20,634 bases of DNA, from positions 1 to 20,634 of the forward strand of contig CAKRMZ010000028.1 in NCBI GenBank assembly GCA_934365155.1, read 5' to 3'. Shown here piece by piece: positions 1 through 7,867 of this stretch. The position numbers were made by a program, and so were the translations under genes. The stretch's first letter is position 1, and each line of letters begins with the position of its first letter. The notes below the pieces were generated by a model. The model saw nothing but the letters and a program-made list of their open reading frames with translations. It searched no databases and had not been told where the DNA came from. Source of the DNA: an uncultured Eubacteriales bacterium. GTDB lineage: Bacteria > Bacillota > Clostridia > Oscillospirales > CAG-272.

Positions 1-269
1 CGAAGACGATCTACATATTCTTCAATTTTCGTAACGCTGTCCAGCGGAATTCCGCTTTCCTTTACCTTTTTTCGAATGCGCGGCGGCAAAGAGTCTAAAT
101 ACACTTGTACCTCCCGGTGCGACACCGGAAGATCATACAGCGCACGATAAGAGCTTGCCTCGTATTCCCCGTCCGGAACGGTTTGCGTAATTCCCGTACA
201 CTCCTGACTTGACACAACCGGATTTTCAAGCATTGCATCCTCACAAGGCATCTTTTTCTTTTCTGCCAT
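1..269 (-). CDS. Hypothetical protein, partial (C-terminus beyond left edge)
   Basis: An open frame starts at ATG 267-269 on the minus strand and is still open at base 1, giving 89 codons of an unfinished protein. The start is set by a GAGGTGA Shine-Dalgarno seven bases upstream. The visible part begins MAEKKKMPCEDAM and is hydrophilic and charged. It has no signal peptide or membrane segment and only two cysteines, and includes the stretch YLDSLPPRIRKKVKESG. I do not recognise the family. It lies 49 bases downstream of the first CapA gene on the same strand with no terminator between, so it is probably the third gene of that operon. A soluble cytoplasmic protein is likely; nothing more can be said. 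Confidence 0.7.
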   Translation of the reverse strand, partial: MAEKKKMPCEDAMLENPVVSSQECTGITQTVPDGEYEASSYRALYDLPVSHREVQVYLDSLPPRIRKKVKESGIPLDSVTKIEEYVDRL

Positions 270-281
270 ATTCTTTCACCT

Positions 282-297
282 CGGAATTAGTATTCCG
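282..297 (-). promoter_or_regulatory. Small hairpin abutting the ribosome binding site of the partial gene
   Basis: CGGAAT and ATTCCG form a perfect 6-bp inverted repeat around a 4-base loop. In the minus-strand transcript it ends directly against the GAGGTGA Shine-Dalgarno of the gene starting at 269. No U-run follows, so it is not a terminator. It could modulate translation start, or be chance. Confidence 0.3.
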
Positions 298-318
298 AAT
301 GCCGCTAAACTTTATACT

Positions 319-1512
319 TTAGTTGCGATAGTAATCCGGCAAAAATTCTTGCGAAATTACATTTTTGACGTATTCAATCAGCTTTGTGCGATTCAAAACA
401 GAGCCGTAGTTTGCCAGCCCGTGAGCCTTTGCCATCGCATCGGTATAATCTTCCAGAATGCATACCTGATTATGATAAAAATTCATATCAAAATGGATCA
501 CGGTCGGAACATAAATCGGATTTTCAATTTTAGCCTTGTTTTGACCGACTTTAACGATATCAAAAGTAATCATGCCACCGAGCTGATTGATATCTCTGGC
601 CTGCTCTGCAATAAAATTCCCCAGAGAATACACGCAAAGCGTACGATTTCCGTCCCTGCCTTGAATCCATTCAACCGGCTGAATCGTATGCGAATGATGC
701 CCAATAATCACATCAACGCCCTCATCAGCCATCAACTGTGCATATCGTTTCTGCTCGTCATTCGGCTGAAACGAGTTTTCATCCCCCCAGTGCACCGACA
801 CAAAAACCAGTTCTGCTTGTTTCTTTGCGGACGCAATTTGTGTTTTCACGGATTCTTCATCCAAATAAGGAACCACAATTTTAGAATTTGTCGCTAATTT
901 CAATCCATTGGTTCCATAAGTAAACGATAAAAAGGCAATTTTAATTCCGTCTTTTTCAAGAATGCGGATTGTATTGAAATCCTCTGCATTCTCATATCCG
1001 CCAATCATCAAAACCGGCATGGATTTCCAAAATTCAATCGTGCTTTGGAGTCCCTTTGTGGCCATATCTAACATATGGTTGTTCGCCATATTCACAACAT
1101 CAAAGCCTACATCGCAAAGATCATACGCCAATTCGCGCGGACTGTTGAAATTCGGATATGCCTGCGGCTCATCCCCGCTCATAAGAGTCTCCTGATTGAT
1201 GAAGGCAATATCCGCTGAGGAAATCATATTTTTCACATTCGCATAGTGCGCCGAAAAATCATATTTCCGATCGCCGGTTGCAAGGCTTTGAGCATCCCGC
1301 CAGTTGCCGTAATAAATAAGGTTGTCCCCGGCACCGATAAAAGTAAGCCGTTTTTCCGAAAAGTCGGGGGTCGGAATCTCGGGTGCTGCCGAATCACCGC
1401 CGGAGCTTTCCAGCGGCGGATTAATCAATTTGCGAAAGCCATCAAAGCTGCACGAAGAAAGCAGCAGCGATGCAATCAGCAAAAAGGTGAAAAGCAGTGT
1501 GATCTTTTTCAT
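319..1512 (-). CDS. CapA family lipoprotein (PGA_cap-type metallophosphatase-like), copy 1
   Basis: This 397-residue protein has a lipoprotein signal (LLLSSC, lipid-modified Cys at 21), so it should be anchored on the outer face of the membrane. A CapA/PGA_cap domain spans about residues 56-305. Its metallophosphoesterase-like signatures are visible: GDN at 62-64, NQE at 106-108, NNHMLD from 144, HWGDE at 241, GHHSH at 271-275 and SLGNF at 296-300. CapA/PgsA proteins take part in poly-gamma-glutamate synthesis or export, but no pgsB/capB or capC lies nearby, so the actual role here is open. The ATG start has AGGAG about six bases upstream. It follows the paralogous CapA gene by 36 bases in one transcript. 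Family call is firm; substrate unknown. Confidence 0.9.
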   Translation of the reverse strand: MKKITLLFTFLLIASLLLSSCSFDGFRKLINPPLESSGGDSAAPEIPTPDFSEKRLTFIGAGDNLIYYGNWRDAQSLATGDRKYDFSAHYANVKNMISSADIAFINQETLMSGDEPQAYPNFNSPRELAYDLCDVGFDVVNMANNHMLDMATKGLQSTIEFWKSMPVLMIGGYENAEDFNTIRILEKDGIKIAFLSFTYGTNGLKLATNSKIVVPYLDEESVKTQIASAKKQAELVFVSVHWGDENSFQPNDEQKRYAQLMADEGVDVIIGHHSHTIQPVEWIQGRDGNRTLCVYSLGNFIAEQARDINQLGGMITFDIVKVGQNKAKIENPIYVPTVIHFDMNFYHNQVCILEDYTDAMAKAHGLANYGSVLNRTKLIEYVKNVISQEFLPDYYRN

Positions 1513-1548
1513 GGTTTCTCCTAATAATATTGGTACTTTTTTTAATTT

Positions 1549-2808
1549 CTATTTCCAATTTTTCGGCAAAAATTCATCGGAAATGGTATCCGTGACATAC
1601 TTATACAGTGTGTTCAAATCAAATGCGCCCCATAACTGCGCTCCGTTTTCCTGACAGAGCTGCGCCGTATAATCGGAAAGTGTATATAATTTGACGCCGG
1701 AACGAACCGGAAGTTCCTGGGAATCCATTTTATCGGGATCCGCAATATAATGGCACATAATCGGTGTCAATGTTACATTTTCAATATAGGCTTTTTCGCC
1801 GTCGTTTTTGACAATATCGAACTCACACACTCCGCCCAAAAGATTATAGGATTTCTGCATGGTTGAAATGAAATTTCCAAGAGAATAGATACACAAGGTA
1901 CGATTTCCGGAAGTTCCCGTAATCCATTCAATCGGCTGAATGGTATGCGAATGATGACCGATAATGGCATCTGCTCCGGCATCTGCAATTAATTGAGCCA
2001 AACGTTTTTGCTCCTCGCTAACACGAAAAGTATTCTCATCTCCCCAGTGCATTGATACAAATACCAAATCGGCCTGAGACTTGACTGCTTGAATCTGCCG
2101 ACGAATTACCGCGTCATCAATGAGCGGAACAACGCAGTCGGAGGCTGCATTTTGGGTTCGCCCGTTGGTACCGTATGTATATGACAGCATTGCAATCTTA
2201 ATTCCGTCCCGTTCAATAATATGCGGCGCATCGTAATCGCTTTGGCTTTCATATCCGCCAATCATCAAAACATTCTGCTTCTTCCAAAATGCAATGCTGT
2301 TCTTATATCCTGTCCCCTTATAAATGCCATCCATGTCCAGCATATGATTGTTCGCAATATTGACAATATCAAAACCGAGATCCACCAAGGTTTTCCCGGT
2401 CTCCTCCGGCGCATTAAAAAGAGGATATCCGGCAATGCCGAAATCAGAACCGGCAATGGGAGCTTCCTGATTGACAAAAGAAATGTCCGCTTTTTGAATT
2501 AAGTCGGCAACATTTTCATACATATCCGCAAAATAATAATCCTCAGAAGCACTGCCCTTTGAAGCCAATGCAGCAGCCGATTTTTGGGCCTGCGTTAAAA
2601 TGCTTTGATGCATCATATTATCCCCAACTGCTAAAAAATGAATCTTTTGAGCCTTTGGGGTATTGGGCAGTTCCGTTTGCTGCGTATCTCTGCTCTGTGT
2701 CTGCACATCGTCATTGGAAGTCGGGGTATTATCTGTTTTCTTAGGCGAACAGGAACAACAAAGTGCTATTATTCCCACGCAACATAATATTCTTAAAAAT
2801 CTCTTCAC
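1549..2808 (-). CDS. CapA family lipoprotein, copy 2
   Basis: This 419-residue paralogue of the neighbouring CapA protein starts at a GTG codon (2806-2808), supported by AAGGAGT eight bases upstream. The N-terminus is a lipoprotein-type signal with clustered cysteines (17, 18 and 20), so the modified residue is uncertain. A low-complexity Ser/Thr/Gln/Asn linker follows (about 24-52). The CapA domain shows GDN 62-64, NQE 113-115, NNHMLD from 153, HWGDE at 254, GHHSH 284-288 and SLGNF from 309. Both copies share long identical blocks such as GHHSHTIQP and EEQKR/DEQKR-type segments, which points to an old tandem duplication. It is the promoter-proximal gene of the operon. A poly-gamma-glutamate role is family inference only. 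Confidence 0.9.
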   Translation of the reverse strand: MKRFLRILCCVGIIALCCSCSPKKTDNTPTSNDDVQTQSRDTQQTELPNTPKAQKIHFLAVGDNMMHQSILTQAQKSAAALASKGSASEDYYFADMYENVADLIQKADISFVNQEAPIAGSDFGIAGYPLFNAPEETGKTLVDLGFDIVNIANNHMLDMDGIYKGTGYKNSIAFWKKQNVLMIGGYESQSDYDAPHIIERDGIKIAMLSYTYGTNGRTQNAASDCVVPLIDDAVIRRQIQAVKSQADLVFVSMHWGDENTFRVSEEQKRLAQLIADAGADAIIGHHSHTIQPIEWITGTSGNRTLCIYSLGNFISTMQKSYNLLGGVCEFDIVKNDGEKAYIENVTLTPIMCHYIADPDKMDSQELPVRSGVKLYTLSDYTAQLCQENGAQLWGAFDLNTLYKYVTDTISDEFLPKNWK

Positions 2809-2851
2809 CGGTTACTCCTTTAACATTTTCATCTGAGTTGAAAGCAACCTC

Positions 2852-2880
2852 AGTGTAACATAAAATTACAATCTTCGCAA
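2852..2880 (-). promoter_or_regulatory. Probable sigma-A promoter of the capA operon
   Basis: On the minus strand, TTGCGA (2875-2880) and TACACT (2852-2857) are separated by 17 bases. The -10 is preceded by TG one base away, an extended -10. Each hexamer matches consensus at four of six positions. Transcription would begin about 37 bases before the GTG start at 2808. Confidence 0.6.
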
Positions 2881-2958
2881 TGTATTTTTATAAATTCTAC
2901 AATTTTCATCGCAAAAGTCTGTACGGTAAACAATCCTTCTGCTTTCAAATGAATAAAA

Positions 2959-2990
2959 AACAAACCGAAAGAAAATCTTTCGGTTTGTTT
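2959..2990 (-). terminator. Rho-independent terminator of the transporter operon
   Basis: CAAACCGAAAGA (2961-2972) pairs perfectly with TCTTTCGGTTTG (2976-2987) around a 3-base loop. On the minus strand the stem is followed by six T residues and then ATTC. It lies 14 bases past the stop of the last permease gene, and separates the transporter operon from the capA operon. Flanking A/T runs on both sides might allow some activity in the other direction. Confidence 0.88.
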
Positions 2991-3004
2991 TAAAAGAATC
3001 AATA

Positions 3005-4039
3005 TTATTCGCCCGTGATACCGGAACGTTCAATACCTTGAATCAAATAGCGCTGGCAGAACAAATACATGATAAGCAAAGGAAGAATAATCAACAGTCC
3101 GCATGTATTTCGAATTGCCACACGATACAACTCACCCGCCGCAAAGTTTACATTCAGCGTCGACGGAATTGCTACGATGTTCGGCATCAACCAGTTCTGC
3201 GTTTCCGTATAGAACAACTCGGTATAGAAATTATCGGTCCACTGCCATGAGAAAGTAAAGATGAAAATTGTAATCATCATCGGCACTGAAAGCGGAAGAA
3301 TAATTTTGAAGAAGGTCTTAAATACACCGGAGCCGTCCACATATGCACTTTCTTCCAATGCATCGGGAATCCCGCGATAGAACTGACGCATCATAAAAAT
3401 ATACAATCCGTTCTTAAACGCAAGGCCGGTAAGGGACAGCAGTGCAAGCGGCACGTGGGTATTAATCAGACGAATATACTCCGGAATTGCTGGGAACAAG
3501 CGGTGCAACCATGAAAGTGCGCCAAGAAAATCAAAATAGTTAAACTGCATATACATTGAAAATTTGATGGTCTCATGCGGCACGATCATTGTGAAAATAA
3601 CCAAGAAGAACAGAATTTTGTTCCCTCTGAATTTAAACTTCGCAAAACCGTATCCGATAAATGCACAGATAAAGGTTTGAATTACCGCACACAACAAGGA
3701 AATAATCAAGGTATTAAATACAGCCTGAAAATATTTATTCTGTACAATAATTTCGCGATATGTATCCAAAGTGGGGTATTTCGGAACTAAGCTAACCGAC
3801 ACATCCATAAAATCCTGTTGGCTCATAAAGGATTCCATAATCTTGGAAAAGAACGGATACAGAATCACATATGAAATACCGATTAAGAAAACGAAACGGA
3901 ACAAAGTCCAAACCACAGTTTTAAGAAAGTTCAGGGAGAAAACTTTCAATTTAACTCTTTCCCAAAAGGGAGTACGATCAAATTCTACACGAATTTTATT
4001 CTTCGTCTCTTTTTTAATCTTAACATTTTGAGCGTTCAT
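3005..4039 (-). CDS. Carbohydrate ABC transporter permease, MalG/LplC type (second pair)
   Basis: A 344-residue integral membrane subunit of a sugar importer with about six membrane segments. The cytoplasmic EAA loop that docks on the ATPase is at about 229-251 (EESAYVDGSGVF...ILPL), with the conserved Asp-Gly. It ends in the short hydrophilic tail usual for the MalG side. The protein is longer than the common 275-300 residues because of a charged cytoplasmic N-terminus of about 40 residues and an extra stretch at about 167-195 (FDFLGALSWLHRLFPAIPEY region). AAAGGAGG sits nine bases before the ATG. It lies 18 bases after its MalF-type partner and is the last gene of the operon, followed by a strong terminator. 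No ATPase gene is adjacent. Confidence 0.9.
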   Translation of the reverse strand: MNAQNVKIKKETKNKIRVEFDRTPFWERVKLKVFSLNFLKTVVWTLFRFVFLIGISYVILYPFFSKIMESFMSQQDFMDVSVSLVPKYPTLDTYREIIVQNKYFQAVFNTLIISLLCAVIQTFICAFIGYGFAKFKFRGNKILFFLVIFTMIVPHETIKFSMYMQFNYFDFLGALSWLHRLFPAIPEYIRLINTHVPLALLSLTGLAFKNGLYIFMMRQFYRGIPDALEESAYVDGSGVFKTFFKIILPLSVPMMITIFIFTFSWQWTDNFYTELFYTETQNWLMPNIVAIPSTLNVNFAAGELYRVAIRNTCGLLIILPLLIMYLFCQRYLIQGIERSGITGE

Positions 4040-4057
4040 CTAAAATTTCCTCCTTTC

Positions 4058-5032
4058 TTAATCTCTGCGTTGATAGAAGACATATGCACTGCAAATTGCC
4101 GCGGCCAAACCGATAATTATAAGAACGATCAGAAAGTAAGTCCATGACATAGCCGAGCTGAGTGTCTCCCCTCCGGACGTCTTATACACCTGACTGATAT
4201 AAGTCATTACTTTGTTTTGTGCGGTTGTAAATGAGTCAATAACCGTATAAATCACATTGACCAAAATCATCGGTGAAATCATGGGGAACGTAATTTTCCA
4301 GAAGGTTTCCCAAGCCGAGGCACCCTCAATGGAACAAGATTCGTAAATCGCCGGGTTGATTCCCTGAAGTCCCGCTAAGAAGATCAGCATCTGAACGCCG
4401 GAACGGTTGATAATATTATAAATGTTTCCGACAATTCCGACGATATAGTCCGCAATTCCCGACAAGGCCGGAATGGATGAGAACAACGCTCCGAAATCCA
4501 AGGACTTCAGAAGTCCGCTTCCGGCAGCACCGGTACCAAGGTCAACACTTTCCGAAGCTTCGGACATGGAAGACATGATATCGTTACCGGCATCAATCTG
4601 GTCAATCAGACCGGTTACCAAAATAACCGGCAAGAAGAAGATTGCACGGAAAGCAGCGCGTCCAACCATCTTTTGATTTAAAAGGACTGCCATAAACAAG
4701 GAGAATATAACGATCGCCGGAATTTCAAAAACCAATTGCTGAAGCCCGCTGGTTAAAATATCTTTAAAAGGACTTTTATCCGAAGTAAAAGCTTCTATAT
4801 AGTTTTGAAATCCAACAAAAGTCAGTCTGTATCCACCGCTCACAACCTGCATTTTCGCAAAACTGTATGTAATAGAGTCTATTATAATCGGCAGATAGAT
4901 AAATAAAAATCCAATACTGAAAGGTAATGTAAAAATCCAACCGGCCCGAGCCTTACGTCTTTCCAGAGAGGCTGGTTTTTTGCGTTTTTTCGGAGAAGCG
5001 GAAATGCTTCCTGCTGTTACAGCTTTATTCAT
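4058..5032 (-). CDS. Sugar ABC transporter permease, MalF/LplB type (second pair), with a divergent central loop
   Basis: This 324-residue membrane subunit should pair with the downstream MalG-type permease. A Lys/Arg-rich cytoplasmic N-terminus (1-30) precedes the first segment (GWIFTLPFSIGFLFIYLPII). The EAA loop is at about 231-254 (ESCSIEGASAWETFWKITFP), where the usual Asp before Gly is Glu. The section at about 141-212, where typical MalF relatives carry a Trp-rich periplasmic loop, is instead a Ser/Gly/Glu/Asp-rich stretch followed by an amphipathic or hydrophobic part. The SD GGGGAGG overlaps the region just after the stop of the DUF5696-type gene (15-base gap), so the genes are translationally close. 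The family is clear; the transported sugar is not. Confidence 0.88.
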   Translation of the reverse strand: MNKAVTAGSISASPKKRKKPASLERRKARAGWIFTLPFSIGFLFIYLPIIIDSITYSFAKMQVVSGGYRLTFVGFQNYIEAFTSDKSPFKDILTSGLQQLVFEIPAIVIFSLFMAVLLNQKMVGRAAFRAIFFLPVILVTGLIDQIDAGNDIMSSMSEASESVDLGTGAAGSGLLKSLDFGALFSSIPALSGIADYIVGIVGNIYNIINRSGVQMLIFLAGLQGINPAIYESCSIEGASAWETFWKITFPMISPMILVNVIYTVIDSFTTAQNKVMTYISQVYKTSGGETLSSAMSWTYFLIVLIIIGLAAAICSAYVFYQRRD

Positions 5033-5047
5033 TTTTCAAACCTCCCC

Positions 5048-7852
5048 TTAACCGATTCTTACATATCCGAGAGCGCCGATCTCATGACCGTCTGCTCTGA
5101 CTGTATAGTTATTGTAATTTAAAATAAATGATACTCCGTTTTCATAAGTAACTTTTACGATTTTTGAATTGTTTACCGTATAGTCACTGGTATCATCCGC
5201 CGTACTCTCTGTAACCCGCTCACCGACTAAGAACTCATGACCGGTAATCAGCGAAGTCTGACAATCGGCAATTGCATCGTTTAACTCATTATAATATTTG
5301 ACTACATCATCCAACCAAATATCAAACGCTACCGAATAATATTTTGACAAGTCACCTAATTTTTTCAGCTCCGAAGTGTTTTGATAAGACAGTGTAAAAT
5401 ACATTCCGGCGCCATTTTCAATGGCTTTCAAAATATCATAATCCGTATCACCGGACATATTGATTGCGCTTCCGGTAAATTCAACATTGCCGTGAAGAAC
5501 CATACCGATAAAAGGAATCGTCACTTTAGAAACTTTATATTGGCTGGAATCCAACGCAACATTCAAAATCTTATCTGCATAACCGATTGTATAAAGGTTA
5601 CCCTGCTCTAACATCACCGAGCCGTAATCTTCTTTAATCCGCTCAAGCAGTTTGATTGTAGATTCCTTCGCATCTTCTCTGTGATAAGAATCTTTTTCGT
5701 CAAAGTCGGAATTCAATGCATAGCCTAAAGTGGAAACCGAAATACCGGACGGAGAAAGCTTAGAATAATTGGTCTGGAATTTATCGTAGAAATAGGAATA
5801 GAAAGACGGGGAAATTGCCAAATAGCTGGTCTCGCTATAGCTTTGAATAATTGAGGTATAATCACGTTTTGTCGCATAGCGATTATCAATGGTTTTGGCA
5901 AGATGTTTACGGTAGCTTAACCCGTCAAAATTCTTTGCACCCTCCAAATTTGCATAGGCAAAATCGAAGTCCGGATAAACACCGATGCCGTTCTCTTCCG
6001 CATAAGAAGAGAAATCCAAAAATCCTTTTTTCCCACCGAGAACCTTTTGCACCTTTACTTTATAAGGCACACTGGAAATCAGCCCTCCGTTAAAGAATCC
6101 GGTTAATTTATAATTTAAATTTGTGATTCCGGCTGCCCGCAGGCTCTCGCTCATCGTGTTCAAATTGTCAAAGCTGGTCAACGCAGTCTGCATATATACA
6201 GGGAAAGTCAAAATACGCTTCTCTGTTTTGACACTGCCGAAGGATTCAATAAACAACGGAATATCTTCTTGAACTTTATCTGTATCCAGACGATTTAAAA
6301 TATTGTTATCATACAGATATTTACGCATCGCCTTGACCATTCCCATATAGGATGCTTCGTAATACGAATCCTGTTTTGAGAAATCGTCTTTTTGAGAAAG
6401 CTTCTCATCCGAAAGTAAAAAATATTTTATCATTAAGTTTCCGCTGTATTTTCGCTCGGAAACTACCGTTACCATAGACCCTGCAGCAACACCGCTTACT
6501 ACAGTGCTCAAATCGTAGGAATCTCTGGGGCGGGGACTGAATGTTGCATATGCAGTATTGTAATTATAGCTTTTTCCTCCGGAAACGCCGGAAATGGTCG
6601 TCAAGGATTCACCTTCTTGGATCAAAGCCATATATCCGCTGCTGGTCACATCCCCCTTAACATTTCCTGCTCCGTTGGATGTTATGGTCTGCACTGCGCC
6701 GAACACCGGCCAGTAAATATTTTTTGCATTAGCACCGATGAGGGTGTTATATGCTTGGTCCGGACCGTACACCGTGCCGGAAATCGACACAGCCGAACTG
6801 ATATCCGAGAAGTTCAGCAATGCACCGCTGCCATCCGGCAAAAACAAATATCCGTCATACAGGCGGGTCGCATCGTTAAGATCCGCAGAAAAACCGCAGC
6901 CGAAATACGGAAGCACCTGAATGCTACTTAAAGTAAATAAGCTTTCATCAAAACGGATGCCGCTTGCGGGAAGGCGAACGCGAAGTCCGTCATCTTCCAA
7001 ATAATACTCCAGTGCAATCTTGAACAATGCCGGAACGGAATCCTGATTAACATAATTCACTGCGGCATGATCGGCTTCAAGCTGTTCGAATCCGTAATCG
7101 GGGCAATACCGTGTAATATATCCCTCAATCTCGGTTAATACACGATCATTGACGGAACCCGTATCAAAAGCATAGACAGGAGTCTGCGCCGTGATCGGAT
7201 ATTGTGCAAGCATGGATGCTTTCTGCGAAGCAGACAGCTTCGGATCATTCTGATCAAAAAGTTTGTAATAAGACAGCATAATACGATATGCACGACTGTT
7301 ACTCGGGATATTCGCTAAAATATTGTTTTCAAAGGATTCTTTGGAAATCACGCGAGGAACCAAACGAGTGGAATTTTCACGGCCGATGCTGTATTCTACA
7401 CGAATACCGCTGCGCAGGTTTTTCACCTTAACCTGTCCGCGGGAAACGGCTTCGGTAAAGCTGTCATAAATTCGTTCCGTTCCGTTATCAATATACGTTA
7501 CAATCAGCTGCGACATCAGTTGAGCTTTTTGTGCAGCAGTACCGCTGGATCTTGCAATATTATACGGATTGGAAAAAGTAATTTGACCGGTATGGCGGTT
7601 TAAAATCGCTACCTCGGCAGAAACCGCATCGACATAAAGAGCATAGTTGTCATTGGAAATGCGAAGCTCCATCGTTGCTAACTTCTCTTCCGGAGTGGCA
7701 TACGCGGTCGTATAATATTTGGTATAATCAACCTCTTCTTCACTGTCGGCTGCATAAACGGAAATGGGCGATACGCAAAGGCATGTAAATACGCTCAGAA
7801 CGGTTAACACAGCCAAAACAGCTGATGTAAATCTGTATTTATTCTGCATCAT
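5048..7852 (-). CDS. Secreted DUF5696-type protein, probable carbohydrate-active enzyme fold
   Basis: About 934 residues with a Sec signal peptide ending near VSVYA/AD and no lipobox or LPXTG, so it is exported. I chose the ATG at 7850-7852 because GGGAGAG lies five bases upstream; an ATG at 7862-7864 adds four residues but lacks a good SD. Residues about 50-500 look like beta-rich modules. About 531-796 reads like a TIM barrel with acid-rich strand ends: YPDFDFAY (626-633), GYALNSDFDEKDSYHRED (about 710-727), MLEQGN (747-752) and IPFIGMVLHG (779-788). A beta-rich tail with TYENGVSFILNYNNY follows. I recognise it as DUF5696-like. Sugar-hydrolase activity is my inference from the layout and from being inside a sugar-transporter operon; no catalytic residues are proven. 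Confidence 0.75.
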   Translation of the reverse strand: MMQNKYRFTSAVLAVLTVLSVFTCLCVSPISVYAADSEEEVDYTKYYTTAYATPEEKLATMELRISNDNYALYVDAVSAEVAILNRHTGQITFSNPYNIARSSGTAAQKAQLMSQLIVTYIDNGTERIYDSFTEAVSRGQVKVKNLRSGIRVEYSIGRENSTRLVPRVISKESFENNILANIPSNSRAYRIMLSYYKLFDQNDPKLSASQKASMLAQYPITAQTPVYAFDTGSVNDRVLTEIEGYITRYCPDYGFEQLEADHAAVNYVNQDSVPALFKIALEYYLEDDGLRVRLPASGIRFDESLFTLSSIQVLPYFGCGFSADLNDATRLYDGYLFLPDGSGALLNFSDISSAVSISGTVYGPDQAYNTLIGANAKNIYWPVFGAVQTITSNGAGNVKGDVTSSGYMALIQEGESLTTISGVSGGKSYNYNTAYATFSPRPRDSYDLSTVVSGVAAGSMVTVVSERKYSGNLMIKYFLLSDEKLSQKDDFSKQDSYYEASYMGMVKAMRKYLYDNNILNRLDTDKVQEDIPLFIESFGSVKTEKRILTFPVYMQTALTSFDNLNTMSESLRAAGITNLNYKLTGFFNGGLISSVPYKVKVQKVLGGKKGFLDFSSYAEENGIGVYPDFDFAYANLEGAKNFDGLSYRKHLAKTIDNRYATKRDYTSIIQSYSETSYLAISPSFYSYFYDKFQTNYSKLSPSGISVSTLGYALNSDFDEKDSYHREDAKESTIKLLERIKEDYGSVMLEQGNLYTIGYADKILNVALDSSQYKVSKVTIPFIGMVLHGNVEFTGSAINMSGDTDYDILKAIENGAGMYFTLSYQNTSELKKLGDLSKYYSVAFDIWLDDVVKYYNELNDAIADCQTSLITGHEFLVGERVTESTADDTSDYTVNNSKIVKVTYENGVSFILNYNNYTVRADGHEIGALGYVRIG

Positions 7853-7867
7853 TTTCTCTCCCATCTG

